A DNA stretch of 64,000 nt from Selenomonas sp. WCT3 (GCA_900100835.1 FNCM01000001.1:248001-312000), one strand, 5' to 3'. Counted from the stretch's first letter, positions 18,908 to 29,400 are shown. Notes: generated from the letters alone by a model not told the origin. Made by a program: numbers and translations.

Positions 18908-18935
18908 ATTATATCAGTTTTGGAAATAAAATCAA
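18908..18935 (-). promoter_or_regulatory. Promoter of the protease/PIN pair
   Basis: TTGATT (18930-18935), 16-bp spacer, TATAAT (18908-18913) with extended TG. It sits in the gap just after hsdM, so the inserted pair can be expressed independently of hsdRM. Confidence 0.75.
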
Positions 18936-18945
18936 CGTTTTTCCC

Positions 18946-20358
18946 TTACGCCTCCAGCCCTTTCAGCTCCTTGGCCACCGCCCGCAGCATATCCACGGCT
19001 TCTTCCAAGGTGTCTGCGGCATTTTCCGCAGCGGTTAGCGGGTCGGGCAGGTCCTCGTAGTCCACAATGCTGTCATCCTTGATAAGCCCCAGGTCAAGGC
19101 TGTCTCCCTTTGCCGCAATTTCTGCACGGCTCACCACGCTCCAGCGTTCGTCCTCCACTTTTGTTCTATCCTCGGCTTCGTAGGCCTTCATAAAGTCCGC
19201 GAAGTGCTCCTGCTTCAAGGGATTGGTCTTGCCGAAGGACGGCATATTGGTGCGCAGGTCGTAGAACCACACTTCCTTGGTATTGTCCTTGTCGCTCGTT
19301 CCTCTGGTAAAGAACAGCACATTGGTCTTAACCCCCTGCGCATAGAAAATACCCGTGGGCAGGCGCAGGATGGTATGCAGGTTGCATTTATCCATGAGGT
19401 TGGCGCGGATTTTTGCGCCATCGCCATCGGCAAAGAGCACGTTATCCGGCAGGACTACCGCCGCCCGCGCTTTGCCGTCTTTTTTGAGGCTCTTATAGAT
19501 GTGCTGAAGGAAGTTGAGCTGTTTGTTGCTCGTGAGGACATCGAGGTCATCGCGGGTCGCACGTTCGCCGCCTTTTTTCGTCCCAAAAGGCGGGTTGGTA
19601 AGCACCACATCATAGCCATCCAGATTTTTCCCCAAAGGTGAGAGCGTATCGCCCAACATGATTCTGCCTTCGATTTCATGGAGCATGGCATTCATCAACG
19701 CCAGACGGTGCGTATCGTGTACGAGTTCGCAGCCCGTGAACGCTTTTTCATATTCAAACTGCGCCTGGTCGCCGTCCAAATCCATGAAACCATTGGTATG
19801 GCTGTAAACGTACTGGAAAGCGGCAATCATAAAGCCGAAGGTGCCACACGCAGGGTCATTGCACTTCTCGCCCGCCTGTGGTTTCACGAGTTTCGTCATC
19901 ACATCGATCAGCGGACGCGGCGTGAAATACTGGCCAGCACCGGATTTTTTCTCGTTGGCGTTTTTCTCCAGCAGACCTTCATAGAGATTGCCCAACCCTT
20001 CTTCTCTGGCACTGTACCAGTCCAACTCATCAATGCTGGTAATGAGCTTTTTGAGGTTGGCCGGTTCGTCAATACTGGTGCTGGCTCCGTTATAGATTTC
20101 GCGGATGCGCCCTTGACATTCCGTACCCAGATATTCCAGTAGCTCCCGATAAAACTTTTTGAGTTCAATGCCATCTAATGCCGCCAAATCATCCCAGCGA
20201 TAGCCTGCGGGAATGCTGTCCTCCGCCCTCGTTTCCTTAGCCATTTTAAGGAATAGGATATAGGTCAGTTCCGTTACATATTGATGGTAGGTAATGCCAT
20301 CATCCCGCAGTACATCACATAATTTCCATAATTTGCCTACAATCTCCTGAGTTGTCAC
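18946..20358 (-). CDS. hsdM: Type I restriction enzyme modification subunit HsdM
   Basis: N6-adenine DNA methyltransferase subunit of the type I complex, 470 residues. The N-terminal helical domain (LWKLCDVLRDDGITYHQYVTEL) is followed by the SAM region (GQYFTPRPLIDVM, DPACGTFGFMIAA) and the catalytic motif NPPFG in LTNPPFGTKKGG. The C-terminus has a helical tail (LEEAVDMLRAVAKELKGL). It overlaps the hsdR stop by 4 bases in the same operon. Confidence 0.95.
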   Translation of the reverse strand: MTTQEIVGKLWKLCDVLRDDGITYHQYVTELTYILFLKMAKETRAEDSIPAGYRWDDLAALDGIELKKFYRELLEYLGTECQGRIREIYNGASTSIDEPANLKKLITSIDELDWYSAREEGLGNLYEGLLEKNANEKKSGAGQYFTPRPLIDVMTKLVKPQAGEKCNDPACGTFGFMIAAFQYVYSHTNGFMDLDGDQAQFEYEKAFTGCELVHDTHRLALMNAMLHEIEGRIMLGDTLSPLGKNLDGYDVVLTNPPFGTKKGGERATRDDLDVLTSNKQLNFLQHIYKSLKKDGKARAAVVLPDNVLFADGDGAKIRANLMDKCNLHTILRLPTGIFYAQGVKTNVLFFTRGTSDKDNTKEVWFYDLRTNMPSFGKTNPLKQEHFADFMKAYEAEDRTKVEDERWSVVSRAEIAAKGDSLDLGLIKDDSIVDYEDLPDPLTAAENAADTLEEAVDMLRAVAKELKGLEA

Positions 20359-23300
20359 GCGCTTCTTCCCCCGTCGTCATACATATATTCATTAAGTTCG
20401 GCGATAATCCCATTTAGCTGTCCCTGCAAAAGTTTGTCCGCCCGTGCCGAGCCGCCCTGTTTGCGCAGACGGGAATCTTCGTCCAAGGCTTCACGGTTCA
20501 GCACAGGTTCATTGATTAGATAGTTTTTCATCAGCTCTATCCATGTATCCTGCATTTTGGTGAACTTATGGTTAGCCCGCAGGCGTTTCACGGCCTTTTC
20601 CACCTTCTCCCGATGATTCATCAGGCGGGCACCGATGGCATAGCGGCGGATAATGCTGATGATGTCGGCACCGGCTTCTTCCGCATTCAGGGCGGTAATC
20701 GCAGAATCCAGCTGTGTCGGGGCATAGCCTTCCCGGTCAAGCAGCAGGGATAATTCCTTCAAACTTTTCCGCGTAAGTTCTGCCGGTTTGGTGCAGATGA
20801 TATTGATTGCCGCTATTTCATTGATGTGTTCTTTTATGTAGCTGGTGAATTCGTCCAGATAATCCTCGGGCCGCTGTTGGGCGTTACCATAGCCCTGCAC
20901 ATGATAGGTCACTTCATCTGTGGCTTCCGATACCACCTGCGGCCTGCCCGGACGGATATAGTTTTCCAAGTAACTGAATGCGGCCCTGTCTTTAATCAGT
21001 CTGTCCCGAGCCGTTTTATCATCCTGCTCGGCCAAGTCGCGGGCATAATCTGCATAGGATTTTGCCCCGGTCATAGCCATGAACTGCTGCTCCTGCTCGG
21101 TGGTCAGATTGCGGCCTTGGCGCTGGATTTTCGCTAACAGCTGGTCAATCTGATGCGTCAGTACAGACTTATCCTCTGACTGTGCCTCTGGCACTAACGT
21201 GTCAATCAGTTTGGTGATGGTAGCTGCCGGATTCGCGGCCACCGGTTTCATCGTGTTGACCTTCTCCAAGCTGGCGAATGTGCCCACGGGGTCATAAATC
21301 TCGAAATGGTCTTTGCCAATAGCAGGACACAGGCGCGTGGCACGCCCCAGCATCTGCTCAAAGAGAATACGGGATTTCACCCGCCGCAGGAACACCAGCC
21401 GCGTAATGGCAGGGATATCAATACCTGTTGTCAGCAGGTCAACGGTCACGATAATGCTGGGATACTGGTTGTTGCGGGTCTGCCGGATGACTTCCTGTAT
21501 TTTCTTCTGATTGCCGTTTTCGATACTGCCCGTGATTTTCATAATGGCATCCTGGTCAATATCCATATCGGCATAGATTTCCCGCAGAATGTCTACAATC
21601 ATATCCGCATGAGCATCATTGACGGCATAGATAAGGGTCTTGCCGCCGAATTCATCCGTGGGGTCAATATCCTTGGCAATTTCGGCCAGTACCTTGCGAT
21701 TGAAGTCCGGCACGATAATCTGCCGGTTAAAACTCTCAACATCAAAGTCCAGCTCGTCTTCCAGTGCTTCACTGTTGGTAATTTCCCCTGTAGCCGGGTC
21801 ATAGATGGCCACGGTGTCACCCTTGCCATAATGAATCCCCTCTTCGCTCAGGCGCGTCTTGATGATATGTGGTGCATCATAATCCACGAGGAATCCGTCT
21901 ATCACAGCTTCCCGATAGGTGTACTTAAATATCGGTTCGCCGAAAATCTGCGTGGTATGCAGGGCAGGCGTTGCGGTCAAAGCGATTTTCACCGCCGTGA
22001 AATACTCGATAACCGCCCGATACTTACTCTGGTAATCCCGCTGGTCGCGATAGACCAGTTCTTCCTCATCCATCATCTTGTCCAACGTGTAGCCGCGATG
22101 GGCTTCATCGACAATAATCAGGTCATAATCGGACACGGAGGGCTTGCGTTCCTCCTCATTGAAGACAATGCGCTGAATCATGCCCTGTACCGTAGCTACC
22201 TGCACGCGTGTCTCCCGGTCGATAAGTTTTTCATCCAGCCCCTTGATGTTGTAAATCTGATTCAGGGACATAAGCTCTTCGAGTTTCACATCCTTGAATA
22301 CATCATGGGCCTGCGTTCCCAGAGAATTGCGGTCAACGAGGAACAAAATCCGCTGAAAGCGATTGGTCTTGAGGAAGCGGTAAATCATCCCCAACACGGT
22401 ACGGGTTTTACCAGTGCCCGTAGCCATGGCCAGCAGGATATTCTGCTGGCCGCTGAGTACCGCCTTTTCCGCTGCCTGAATCGCCGCAATCTGATAAGCA
22501 CGCAGGTTTAAGCCATCCGGGTCTTGCAGGACAGCGTAAGGCATAGCTTGCAATTTTTCGTTGCTCTTGCCTGTATCACGGGCCAATAACTCCGCCAGTC
22601 CCAGAGGGCTGAACCAGCCCCGCAGCGGCTGCGGACGATTGGTTTTCTGCCGCAAATCCAGGAACCAGATGCCGGACTTCGTGCGCAGCTGCTCCAAATA
22701 AGGCTTGCCATTGGTGGCAAAGGTGAAGGGCACCTGATAATCGCCCCACTGCCCCACGACATACTCACTATGCTGACTCTTGATGTGCTTGGGATAGTCC
22801 TTGCATTGGCCGTCAATCACTGCGGCTACATCTTTATGTTCAGCCTTGGCTTCGATGATGGCCACCAGCTGCAAATCGATAAACAAGGCATAATCAGCAA
22901 AGCCGCCTTTGCCGCTCACCGAATCTGTCGGCCATTCGGCTATGGCCAAGCACCTGCCCTTCTGCGGTCTTGTGCCCTTGCTGTAACGCAAGTTCTCCGT
23001 GTCAGCCTCCCAGCCAACCTGCCGCAACTGTTCATCAATCAGCACGCGGGTTTCCGCTTCGGATTTGTACCGCTGATTGCTGGCCTTGCGGGCATATTTT
23101 TGACGGTCCGCCTTGTTTACTTTGGGAGCTTTGGCGGCATTTTCTGCCGCCTGCTGCAGGAGAATTTTTTCCAGTGCCTCTTCCTCCCCTTTATCTTCCC
23201 TGACAGGGGCCGGCGTTTCCTGCGGCATCACAAACAGGCGATTCTTATATTGGTAATCGCCATAAGTTTGCATAAACCATTCGGACAGACCGTACGTAAT

Positions 23301-23630
23301 GCCTAAATAGTTGCGGGCATCCCTTACAGATTCATAGCCCTCATGTCCTGCCTGATTGCGTATCTTGCGCAGGGAATGGAAAAGCATGGCCGTATCTGCA
23401 TCCAACAAATCTTCCCGCCGCAATTTATTGATGCGGTTTACCGCTTTATCTTCATGAGGCAGTTCGATTCCATCATAATCAAACATGAGCTTGATCATCG
23501 TCTCGCCCATCATCCCCAACTTGAACAGACAGGAATTCGAATCGCTGTACACATATTTTTCTGCCAACCGCCCCAAATGAGCCAGCACTGGAAATTTTTC
23601 TGACAAGAAATCAAAATTGGAATATGCCAT
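20355..23630 (-). CDS. hsdR: Type I restriction enzyme endonuclease subunit HsdR
   Basis: 1091-residue motor/nuclease subunit. Residues 1-140 form a DUF4145-like helical domain. An HSDR_N nuclease part follows, ending in the EAKAEHKD motif (Glu-x-Lys of the PD-(D/E)XK site). The helicase motor has Walker A MATGTGKTRTV, DEAH in VDEAHRGYTL, SAT-like TATPAL, and motif VI MLGRATRLCP. The C-terminal part resembles the EcoEI R subunit. The ribosome-binding site AGAGGAGGGG supports the start. All catalytic motifs appear intact, so the system is probably active. Confidence 0.95.
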   Translation of the reverse strand: MAYSNFDFLSEKFPVLAHLGRLAEKYVYSDSNSCLFKLGMMGETMIKLMFDYDGIELPHEDKAVNRINKLRREDLLDADTAMLFHSLRKIRNQAGHEGYESVRDARNYLGITYGLSEWFMQTYGDYQYKNRLFVMPQETPAPVREDKGEEEALEKILLQQAAENAAKAPKVNKADRQKYARKASNQRYKSEAETRVLIDEQLRQVGWEADTENLRYSKGTRPQKGRCLAIAEWPTDSVSGKGGFADYALFIDLQLVAIIEAKAEHKDVAAVIDGQCKDYPKHIKSQHSEYVVGQWGDYQVPFTFATNGKPYLEQLRTKSGIWFLDLRQKTNRPQPLRGWFSPLGLAELLARDTGKSNEKLQAMPYAVLQDPDGLNLRAYQIAAIQAAEKAVLSGQQNILLAMATGTGKTRTVLGMIYRFLKTNRFQRILFLVDRNSLGTQAHDVFKDVKLEELMSLNQIYNIKGLDEKLIDRETRVQVATVQGMIQRIVFNEEERKPSVSDYDLIIVDEAHRGYTLDKMMDEEELVYRDQRDYQSKYRAVIEYFTAVKIALTATPALHTTQIFGEPIFKYTYREAVIDGFLVDYDAPHIIKTRLSEEGIHYGKGDTVAIYDPATGEITNSEALEDELDFDVESFNRQIIVPDFNRKVLAEIAKDIDPTDEFGGKTLIYAVNDAHADMIVDILREIYADMDIDQDAIMKITGSIENGNQKKIQEVIRQTRNNQYPSIIVTVDLLTTGIDIPAITRLVFLRRVKSRILFEQMLGRATRLCPAIGKDHFEIYDPVGTFASLEKVNTMKPVAANPAATITKLIDTLVPEAQSEDKSVLTHQIDQLLAKIQRQGRNLTTEQEQQFMAMTGAKSYADYARDLAEQDDKTARDRLIKDRAAFSYLENYIRPGRPQVVSEATDEVTYHVQGYGNAQQRPEDYLDEFTSYIKEHINEIAAINIICTKPAELTRKSLKELSLLLDREGYAPTQLDSAITALNAEEAGADIISIIRRYAIGARLMNHREKVEKAVKRLRANHKFTKMQDTWIELMKNYLINEPVLNREALDEDSRLRKQGGSARADKLLQGQLNGIIAELNEYMYDDGGRSA

Positions 23631-23751
23631 ACGAACTGCCCCTCCTCTTATTATCTAATAATTTTATCATATCTGACAGCAAACCTCAAAAGCAGAAACC
23701 AGCCGCCCCCCCCTTAAACGTTCCCTTTGGTTCTCTGTTTTAGCTTACTAG

Positions 23752-23787
23752 GTTGACTGTCAACTTTTATAGATATAAAATGTTAAC
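23752..23787 (+). promoter_or_regulatory. bioB promoter with palindromic operator
   Basis: TTGACT (23753-23758), 17-bp spacer, TAAAAT (23776-23781). The -35 box lies inside the palindrome GTTGAC-T-GTCAAC (23752-23764) and a second palindrome GTTAAC (23782-23787) follows the -10. CTGTCAAC and GTTAACAA, 17 bases apart, loosely resemble the two halves of a BirA biotin operator; this assignment is an inference. Confidence 0.6.
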
Positions 23788-23830
23788 AATGGATTTTATC
23801 CTCAAAAATAATAAAGCGAGGCTGACTGCT

Positions 23831-24838
23831 ATGAAAATCACGAACATCAAACTGCTTACGGATAAAATTATCGCGGGACTGCGCCTAAAGCGCGGGGATG
23901 ACCTTTCGTATCTCCTGACGACACCGCTAACAGAGCTGCAGGAGGGTGCCTGCCGGCTGCAGGATCACTTCTGCGGCAATCACATCGACCTTTGCACCAT
24001 CATCAACGGCCGCAGCGGCCGCTGTGGCGAAAACTGCAAATACTGCGCCCAAGCCGCCTGCCATCACACAGGCATTGAGGAATATCCCTTTCTTCCTCAG
24101 GAGGAAATCATCAAAAATGCCAAAGCCAACCAGGAAGCTGGCGCCAACCGCTTTGCCATCGTAACTTCTGGCCGTGCCCTGGCCGGAGCGGATTTTGACA
24201 AGGCCATTGCCACCTATGAAGCCATGCGCGATACCCTCTCCATTGACCTCTGTGCCTCCCATGGGCTGCTGACTCGTCAGCAGTTCAAGCGGCTTCGGGC
24301 GGCGGGAGTGACCAGTTACCATCACAATATCGAAACCAGCCGCCGCTTTTTCCCGCAAATCTGCACCTCCCATACCTACCAAGACCGGATTGACACGATA
24401 AAAATCGCCCAGGAGGAAGGCTTCTGCGTCTGCTCGGGCGGCATCATCGGCATGGGGGAAACCTGGGCAGACCGCATCGATATGGCCATCAGCCTGCAAG
24501 AACTCGGAATCGAATCCATTCCCATCAACGCCCTTATGGCCATTCCCGGCACGGGACTTGCCAGCCGTCCCGCCCTGCCAGCGGAGGATATCCTGCGCAC
24601 CATCGCCATCTTCCGCTTCGTAAATCCCACGGCCAACATCCGCCTGGCAGCCGGCCGCAAGCTCCTGCCCCAAAATGGCGCTACAGCCTTCCGAGCAGGT
24701 GCCTCCGCCTCCATTACAGGCAATATGCTGACCACCTCCGGCACCACCATCAAAGAAGATATGGCGATGCTGAAAGAACTCGGCCTTACCAACCAGCAGG
24801 ATACCCGCATAAACAACGGCACCTGCGGGGCCCATTAA
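23831..24838 (+). CDS. bioB: Biotin synthase
   Basis: Radical-SAM enzyme that inserts sulfur into dethiobiotin. The 335 residues from ATG 23831 place the 4Fe-4S motif at C65, C69 and C72 (CGENCKYCAQ). The other family motifs are visible: YHHNIETS, CSGGIIGMGE, and IRLAAGRK for the second cluster Arg. A GAGG sequence lies 10 bases before this ATG; earlier in-frame ATGs lie within or at the promoter start site. No other biotin gene is nearby, so it acts on precursor made elsewhere. Confidence 0.93.
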   Translation: MKITNIKLLTDKIIAGLRLKRGDDLSYLLTTPLTELQEGACRLQDHFCGNHIDLCTIINGRSGRCGENCKYCAQAACHHTGIEEYPFLPQEEIIKNAKANQEAGANRFAIVTSGRALAGADFDKAIATYEAMRDTLSIDLCASHGLLTRQQFKRLRAAGVTSYHHNIETSRRFFPQICTSHTYQDRIDTIKIAQEEGFCVCSGGIIGMGETWADRIDMAISLQELGIESIPINALMAIPGTGLASRPALPAEDILRTIAIFRFVNPTANIRLAAGRKLLPQNGATAFRAGASASITGNMLTTSGTTIKEDMAMLKELGLTNQQDTRINNGTCGAH

Positions 24839-24846
24839 CTGCCAAT

Positions 24847-24892
24847 AAAAATGGTGTGACAAACTGCCTTAGCATTTTGCCACACCATTTTT
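24847..24892. terminator. Bidirectional terminator
   Basis: 12-bp stem AAAAATGGTGTG/CACACCATTTTT between the convergent bioB and DUF2156 genes. Confidence 0.82.
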
Positions 24893-24899
24893 CTGTTAT

Positions 24900-25808
24900 T
24901 TACGCTAACCGCTTTACGTTGAATTTCTCAATCATCTTGACCGGTTTATAGGATTCCTTTGCCTTACGAAGCCCCTCATGGCCCATATCTTCTTCCCGAT
25001 TGATATAAGTCATCCCCTGCCAGCAATTCTCCACATAGGCTTGGTTGATAGCCGGGTATGCTCCGCGGATATTCGGATCGGCCTTTTCCACATGGACAAC
25101 CACCGAATCCGTATTCAGCTGTTCCCCAAAGGTAAACGCAATGATACGTCCATCGAGACGAATCGCACCTCCCTTGAGGTCAAAATAAGTATAGTCCTCA
25201 AACACTTCGCGAATGGCCCGGCTTTCCCAACCGATAAAAGGGTCATCGGGCTCATCCTGAATGCGGATGTCGTACCAGCGCTGAAGTTCTTCCAGGCAGT
25301 CGGCCAGGATTTCCTCCGTGATGGGCAGGTACTCCGCCTGCGGATAAAGCTTATGAAAAGCATTGAGATGATTCTTCTTCGAATGCAGCTTGCGCCCCGA
25401 CAGACTTATGAGCTTTTCTGCCAGGTACACATAGTCGAAGTTGTCCCTATCCGCTTCAATGACAAAGGAAGCCCCAGCGAAATTTTCCAACACCTGGGCA
25501 TAACTCTTCTCGACTCCGGTCATGACGAAGGGCTTTCCCTGCTGCTCAAAATACGCCAGGAACTTTTCGGTAGCCTCCTGCATTTTCTCCTCAGGGCCAT
25601 AGGGCTGCAACGCCATCAGCTGCCCTTCCCACTGACAAGTCATATACAGGACGCCATCTTCTTCGCACCATTTCACCTGATACGGTTCACGCCACATAAA
25701 AAGATTTGTAAACGTAAAATGGGAATTTTCGTAATAACGACTTTGAAAATACCGATCCAGTAACGGTTTATCGGCTTTCGTTAAATCCTGGAATTCTATG
25801 ATACTCAT
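24900..25808 (-). CDS. DUF2156 (LPG-synthase-like acyltransferase) protein
   Basis: 302 residues resembling the C-terminal GNAT-fold domain of phosphatidylglycerol lysyltransferases (DUF2156). Typical segments are FTFTNLFMWREPYQVKW near the N-terminus, KKNHLNAFHKLYP in the middle and INREEDMGHEGLRKAKESYKP at the end. There are no membrane helices, so it is a soluble stand-alone version whose acceptor is unknown. It stands alone between two terminators/promoters. Confidence 0.82.
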   Translation of the reverse strand: MSIIEFQDLTKADKPLLDRYFQSRYYENSHFTFTNLFMWREPYQVKWCEEDGVLYMTCQWEGQLMALQPYGPEEKMQEATEKFLAYFEQQGKPFVMTGVEKSYAQVLENFAGASFVIEADRDNFDYVYLAEKLISLSGRKLHSKKNHLNAFHKLYPQAEYLPITEEILADCLEELQRWYDIRIQDEPDDPFIGWESRAIREVFEDYTYFDLKGGAIRLDGRIIAFTFGEQLNTDSVVVHVEKADPNIRGAYPAINQAYVENCWQGMTYINREEDMGHEGLRKAKESYKPVKMIEKFNVKRLA

Positions 25809-25886
25809 CCTCCTGATGATAATCCCTATCGTTAACAGTATACCCTATCATTATAACAAACCCGTCAAACGTGAACCGTAACTCGC

Positions 25887-26279
25887 TCACTGAAGTTTCA
25901 TCATCTCTCGTCCTGCCTGCGCCTGCCGCACGACTTCCATGACGTCTGCTCCACCGGCTGCTGCTACAGCAGCCATCACAGCCCCTTCCACCAGCGGACA
26001 ATCCACCAGTTTCACTTGGTCATCTTTGAGGTTTTCCTGAACCAATTCCGCCGTCATGACAGCACTGCCCATATCCATCAAAACTACGGCACCATCGCGG
26101 CCACAAACATCTTCCACCGCCATCATGATTTTTCCATAACTGGTCCCCAGCATGCCATCGTCAAGCCCTCCAGCTGCTGCAATCTGTACATCCCTAGCCA
26201 TCATCTCAGCCAGCTCCTTGACCCCTTCCGCCAATTTCTGGCTATGGGACACGATTACAATACCAACCAACCCATTCAC
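25887..26279 (-). CDS. dhaM: DhaM-like PTS phosphotransferase subunit (EIIA-Man fold)
   Basis: 130 residues of the mannose-EIIA fold that in DhaM relays phosphate from HPr to the dihydroxyacetone kinase DhaL. The active-site His is in GIVIVSHSQKLAEGV (residues 6-20), and GGLDDGMLGTSYGKI and VVLMDMGSAVMTAE are typical. dhaK and dhaL are not adjacent, so the gene is an orphan here. A 26-base perfect hairpin lies in its leader. AGAGGTGA precedes the ATG. Confidence 0.85.
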   Translation of the reverse strand: MNGLVGIVIVSHSQKLAEGVKELAEMMARDVQIAAAGGLDDGMLGTSYGKIMMAVEDVCGRDGAVVLMDMGSAVMTAELVQENLKDDQVKLVDCPLVEGAVMAAVAAAGGADVMEVVRQAQAGREMMKLQ

Positions 26280-26298
26280 CTCTTTCAGTCTTAGTCAA

Positions 26299-26324
26299 AA
26301 TGCGGTCAGGGACCTGACCGCATT
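26299..26324. repeat. Perfect 12-bp inverted repeat in the dhaM leader
   Basis: AATGCGGTCAGG-GA-CCTGACCGCATT, 20 bases upstream of the dhaM start and downstream of a probable extended -10 (TG-T-TACAAT on the minus strand near 26339). It may be an operator or a regulatory RNA hairpin; no T-run makes it a clear terminator. Confidence 0.7.
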
Positions 26325-26359
26325 AAACACTTTTACTATTGTAACATAAATTTTGACAA

Positions 26360-26403
26360 TTGACGAGTCAAAAATGACCGGTCAAATGACCGGTCATTTT
26401 TTT
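26360..26403 (-). terminator. purL terminator with TTGAC-GTCAA-type boxes
   Basis: AAAAATGACCGGTCA (26370-26384) and TGACCGGTCATTTTT (26387-26401) form a 15-bp perfect stem with T-runs on both sides, 15 bases past the purL stop. The adjacent TTGACGAGTCAA (26360-26371) and the two internal TGACCGGTCA palindromes belong to the same box family seen at 15549-15593, so it may also be a binding site upstream of dhaM. Confidence 0.75.
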
Positions 26404-26417
26404 CGTAAGGGCTCTTA

Positions 26418-29400
26418 TTATTTATAGTAAGCCACGCCAGCTTCAAAGAGTTGCTGATCTTTGCAGCCTGGTACGTTGCAGGCGACATTTTCGCCAATGC
26501 GCTCCGAGTGTCCCATCTTGCCTAAGACGCGGCCATCGGGGCTTGTAATGCCTTCAATGGCATTGACCGAACCGTTAGGATTGAACGGAATAGAAAGCGA
26601 CGGATTTCCGGCCGCATCGACATACTGGGTAGCAATCTGCCCGCGTACACGCAGTTTCGCGATGATTTCCTGATCGGCAACAAAACGGCCTTCGCCATGC
26701 GAAATCGCAATCGTATGAGTATCTCCCACTTTGACGTTGTTAAACCAAGGAGAAAGATTCGATACGACTTTTGTCTGAACCATACAGGAAGCGTGGCGGC
26801 CGATGTTATTATGCGTCAGCGTCGGCGAAGATTCCGAAAGGTCCCGAATATCGCCATAGGGTACCAGCCCCAATTTGATGAGTGCCTGGAAACCATTGCA
26901 GATACCAAGCATCAGACCATCACGTTTGTTGAGGAGATTCATAACCTCTTCCTTGATGCGCGGATTGCGGAACATGGCCGCTATGAATTTTCCCGAACCA
27001 TCCGGCTCGTCGCCGCCGCTGAAACCGCCCGGCAACATAATCATCTGGGCATTCTGAATCCCCTTGACGATTGCCTCCACCGTTTCCTCGACAGCCTGCG
27101 GCGTAAGGTTGCGGACAATCAGCGTCTCCGTCTCAGCACCAGCACGCTGCCAAGCTCTTGCCGAATCGTATTCGCAGTTCGTGCCCGGGAATACCGGGAT
27201 GAATACCTTCGGACGAACGATGCTGTGCTGTGCCTTAATCACATTGCCCTTGTTGTAGGGAATGTAGGTTGCTTTATCTTTGGAACGCACCTTGACCTGC
27301 GTCGGGAAGATTTTTTCCAGCGGCGCCGTGAAAGCCTCCTCCGCATCGGCAATCATGACCACCGTATCACCACAGACAATACTCGGGCCTGCGGTGGTTT
27401 CACCGAGTTCACGATACCCGGTGCCAGCCAACATCGTTTCCACATCCGTATTGTCGGCAACTTCCAACAGGATAGAACCATAATCCGGCTTGAAAAGGTC
27501 TTCTTTGGCAATAAAGTTCGTAAATTTAAAGCCAATGCCATTGCCCAACGACATTTTCGTAACAGCAGCAGCAATACCGCCTACGCCAATGCTCTGCGCA
27601 GAGAACACTTTATGTCCTGCTGTCATCTCACTGATTTTCGCCCAATTGTGACGCATCTTGCCAAACAACGGCAAATCCTGGTCGTCCTTCGGGGCCGGTA
27701 CCAGATAAACCTTATTGCCCGCGTATTTAAATTCCGGTGATATCGCAACATCAGCCTTCATGACATCAACAGCAAAAGCTGCCAGCGTCGGCGGTACATG
27801 AATATCCTCAAACGTTCCCGACATCGAATCCTTTCCGCCGATGGCCGGAATCTCCAGCTCATGCTGTGCCCAAAGCGCACCGATAAGAGCAGCAAACGGT
27901 TTGCCCCACTTCTCCGGCTCTTTGCCCAGGCTTTCGAAATATTCCTGGAACGTCAGGCGAATCTTATCTGCCCGGCCGCCCAAGGCAACCATTTTGGCAG
28001 CAGCCTCAACCACAGCGTACAAAGCACCATGGAACGGACTCCATTCCGTAAAAGCCGGATTAAGACCAAAGGTCATCGCTGTAGCGGTATTCGTCTCCGC
28101 GCCAAGGACCGGCAGCTTCGCTACCATACCTTCGGCCGGCGTCAGCTGTTTCTTGCCGCCAAAGGGCATGAGCACGGTATTGCCGCCGATGGTAGAATCG
28201 AAGCGCTCAGCCAATCCCTTCTGGCTGCAAACATTGAGGTCGCGCAGATTTTCCAGCCATGCTTTCTCCACATCGCCCCCGCACTTTTTGACAGTCTCCG
28301 GGATTTCGCGCAGATAGCGTTTGCCTGCATCCGGCATATCGATAACAGCCGTGACATGCTGGCGAACACCGTTGGTATCCAAGAATTCACGGTTCATCTG
28401 GACTATCGGTTTGCCACGCCACTGCATGATAAGCCGCGGTTCTTCCGTGACATCAGCGACCTTGGTAGCCTCCAGATTTTCTGCATCGGCGAATTTGACG
28501 AAGGCATCCAAATCCTTCGGGTCGATGACGACAGCCATACGCTCCTGGGATTCCGAAATTGCCAGTTCCGTACCATCGAGGCCGGCATATTTTTTCTTGA
28601 CGGCATCCAAATCGATAATCAGGCCATCGGCCAACTCGCCAATAGCTACGGCCACACCACCGGCACCAAAATCGTTGCAGCGTTTAATCATGCGGCTGAC
28701 TTCCGGATTGCGGAACAAGCGCTGAATCTTGCGCTCCGTCGGCGGATTTCCCTTCTGCACCTCTGCACCGCAGCTCGTCAACGACTCTTCCGTATGCTCT
28801 TTCGAGGACCCCGTCGCACCGCCGCAGCCGTCACGGCCCGTCCGGCCGCCTACAAGCACGATGAAATCACCAGCTGCTGGACGCTCGCGGACAACATTGA
28901 CCTTCGGCGCCGCAGCGATAACGGCACCAATTTCCATGCGCTTTGCCATATAGCCCTCATGGTAGACCTCGCGAACCTGTCCCGTAGCCAGACCAATCTG
29001 GTTGCCATAAGCACTGTAGCCAGCAGCTGCTCCCAGGGTAATTTTCTTCTGTGGCAGTTTTCCGGCCATCGTATCTTTAAGCGGACGGCGCGGATCAGCG
29101 GCCCCCGTTACGCGCATCGCTTGATAGACATAGGAACGTCCCGAAAGCGGATCACGGATTGCACCACCAAGACAAGTAGCCGCGCCACCAAAAGGCTCAA
29201 TTTCCGTCGGATGATTGTGCGTCTCGTTTTTGAACATCACGAGCCACTCTTCCTCTTTGCCATCGATATCCGCCGTTACCACAATACTGCAGGCATTGAT
29301 TTCCTCCGATTTATCCAAATCCGCGAGCTTGCCCTGCTTTCTGAGGGCTTTCATCCCGATGACGGCAATATCCATCAAGGTCACATCGCGCGGTTTATCG

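Noticed and set aside
21306..22511. A 401-codon open frame on the plus strand
   Set aside because: Antisense shadow of hsdR, with no family resemblance.
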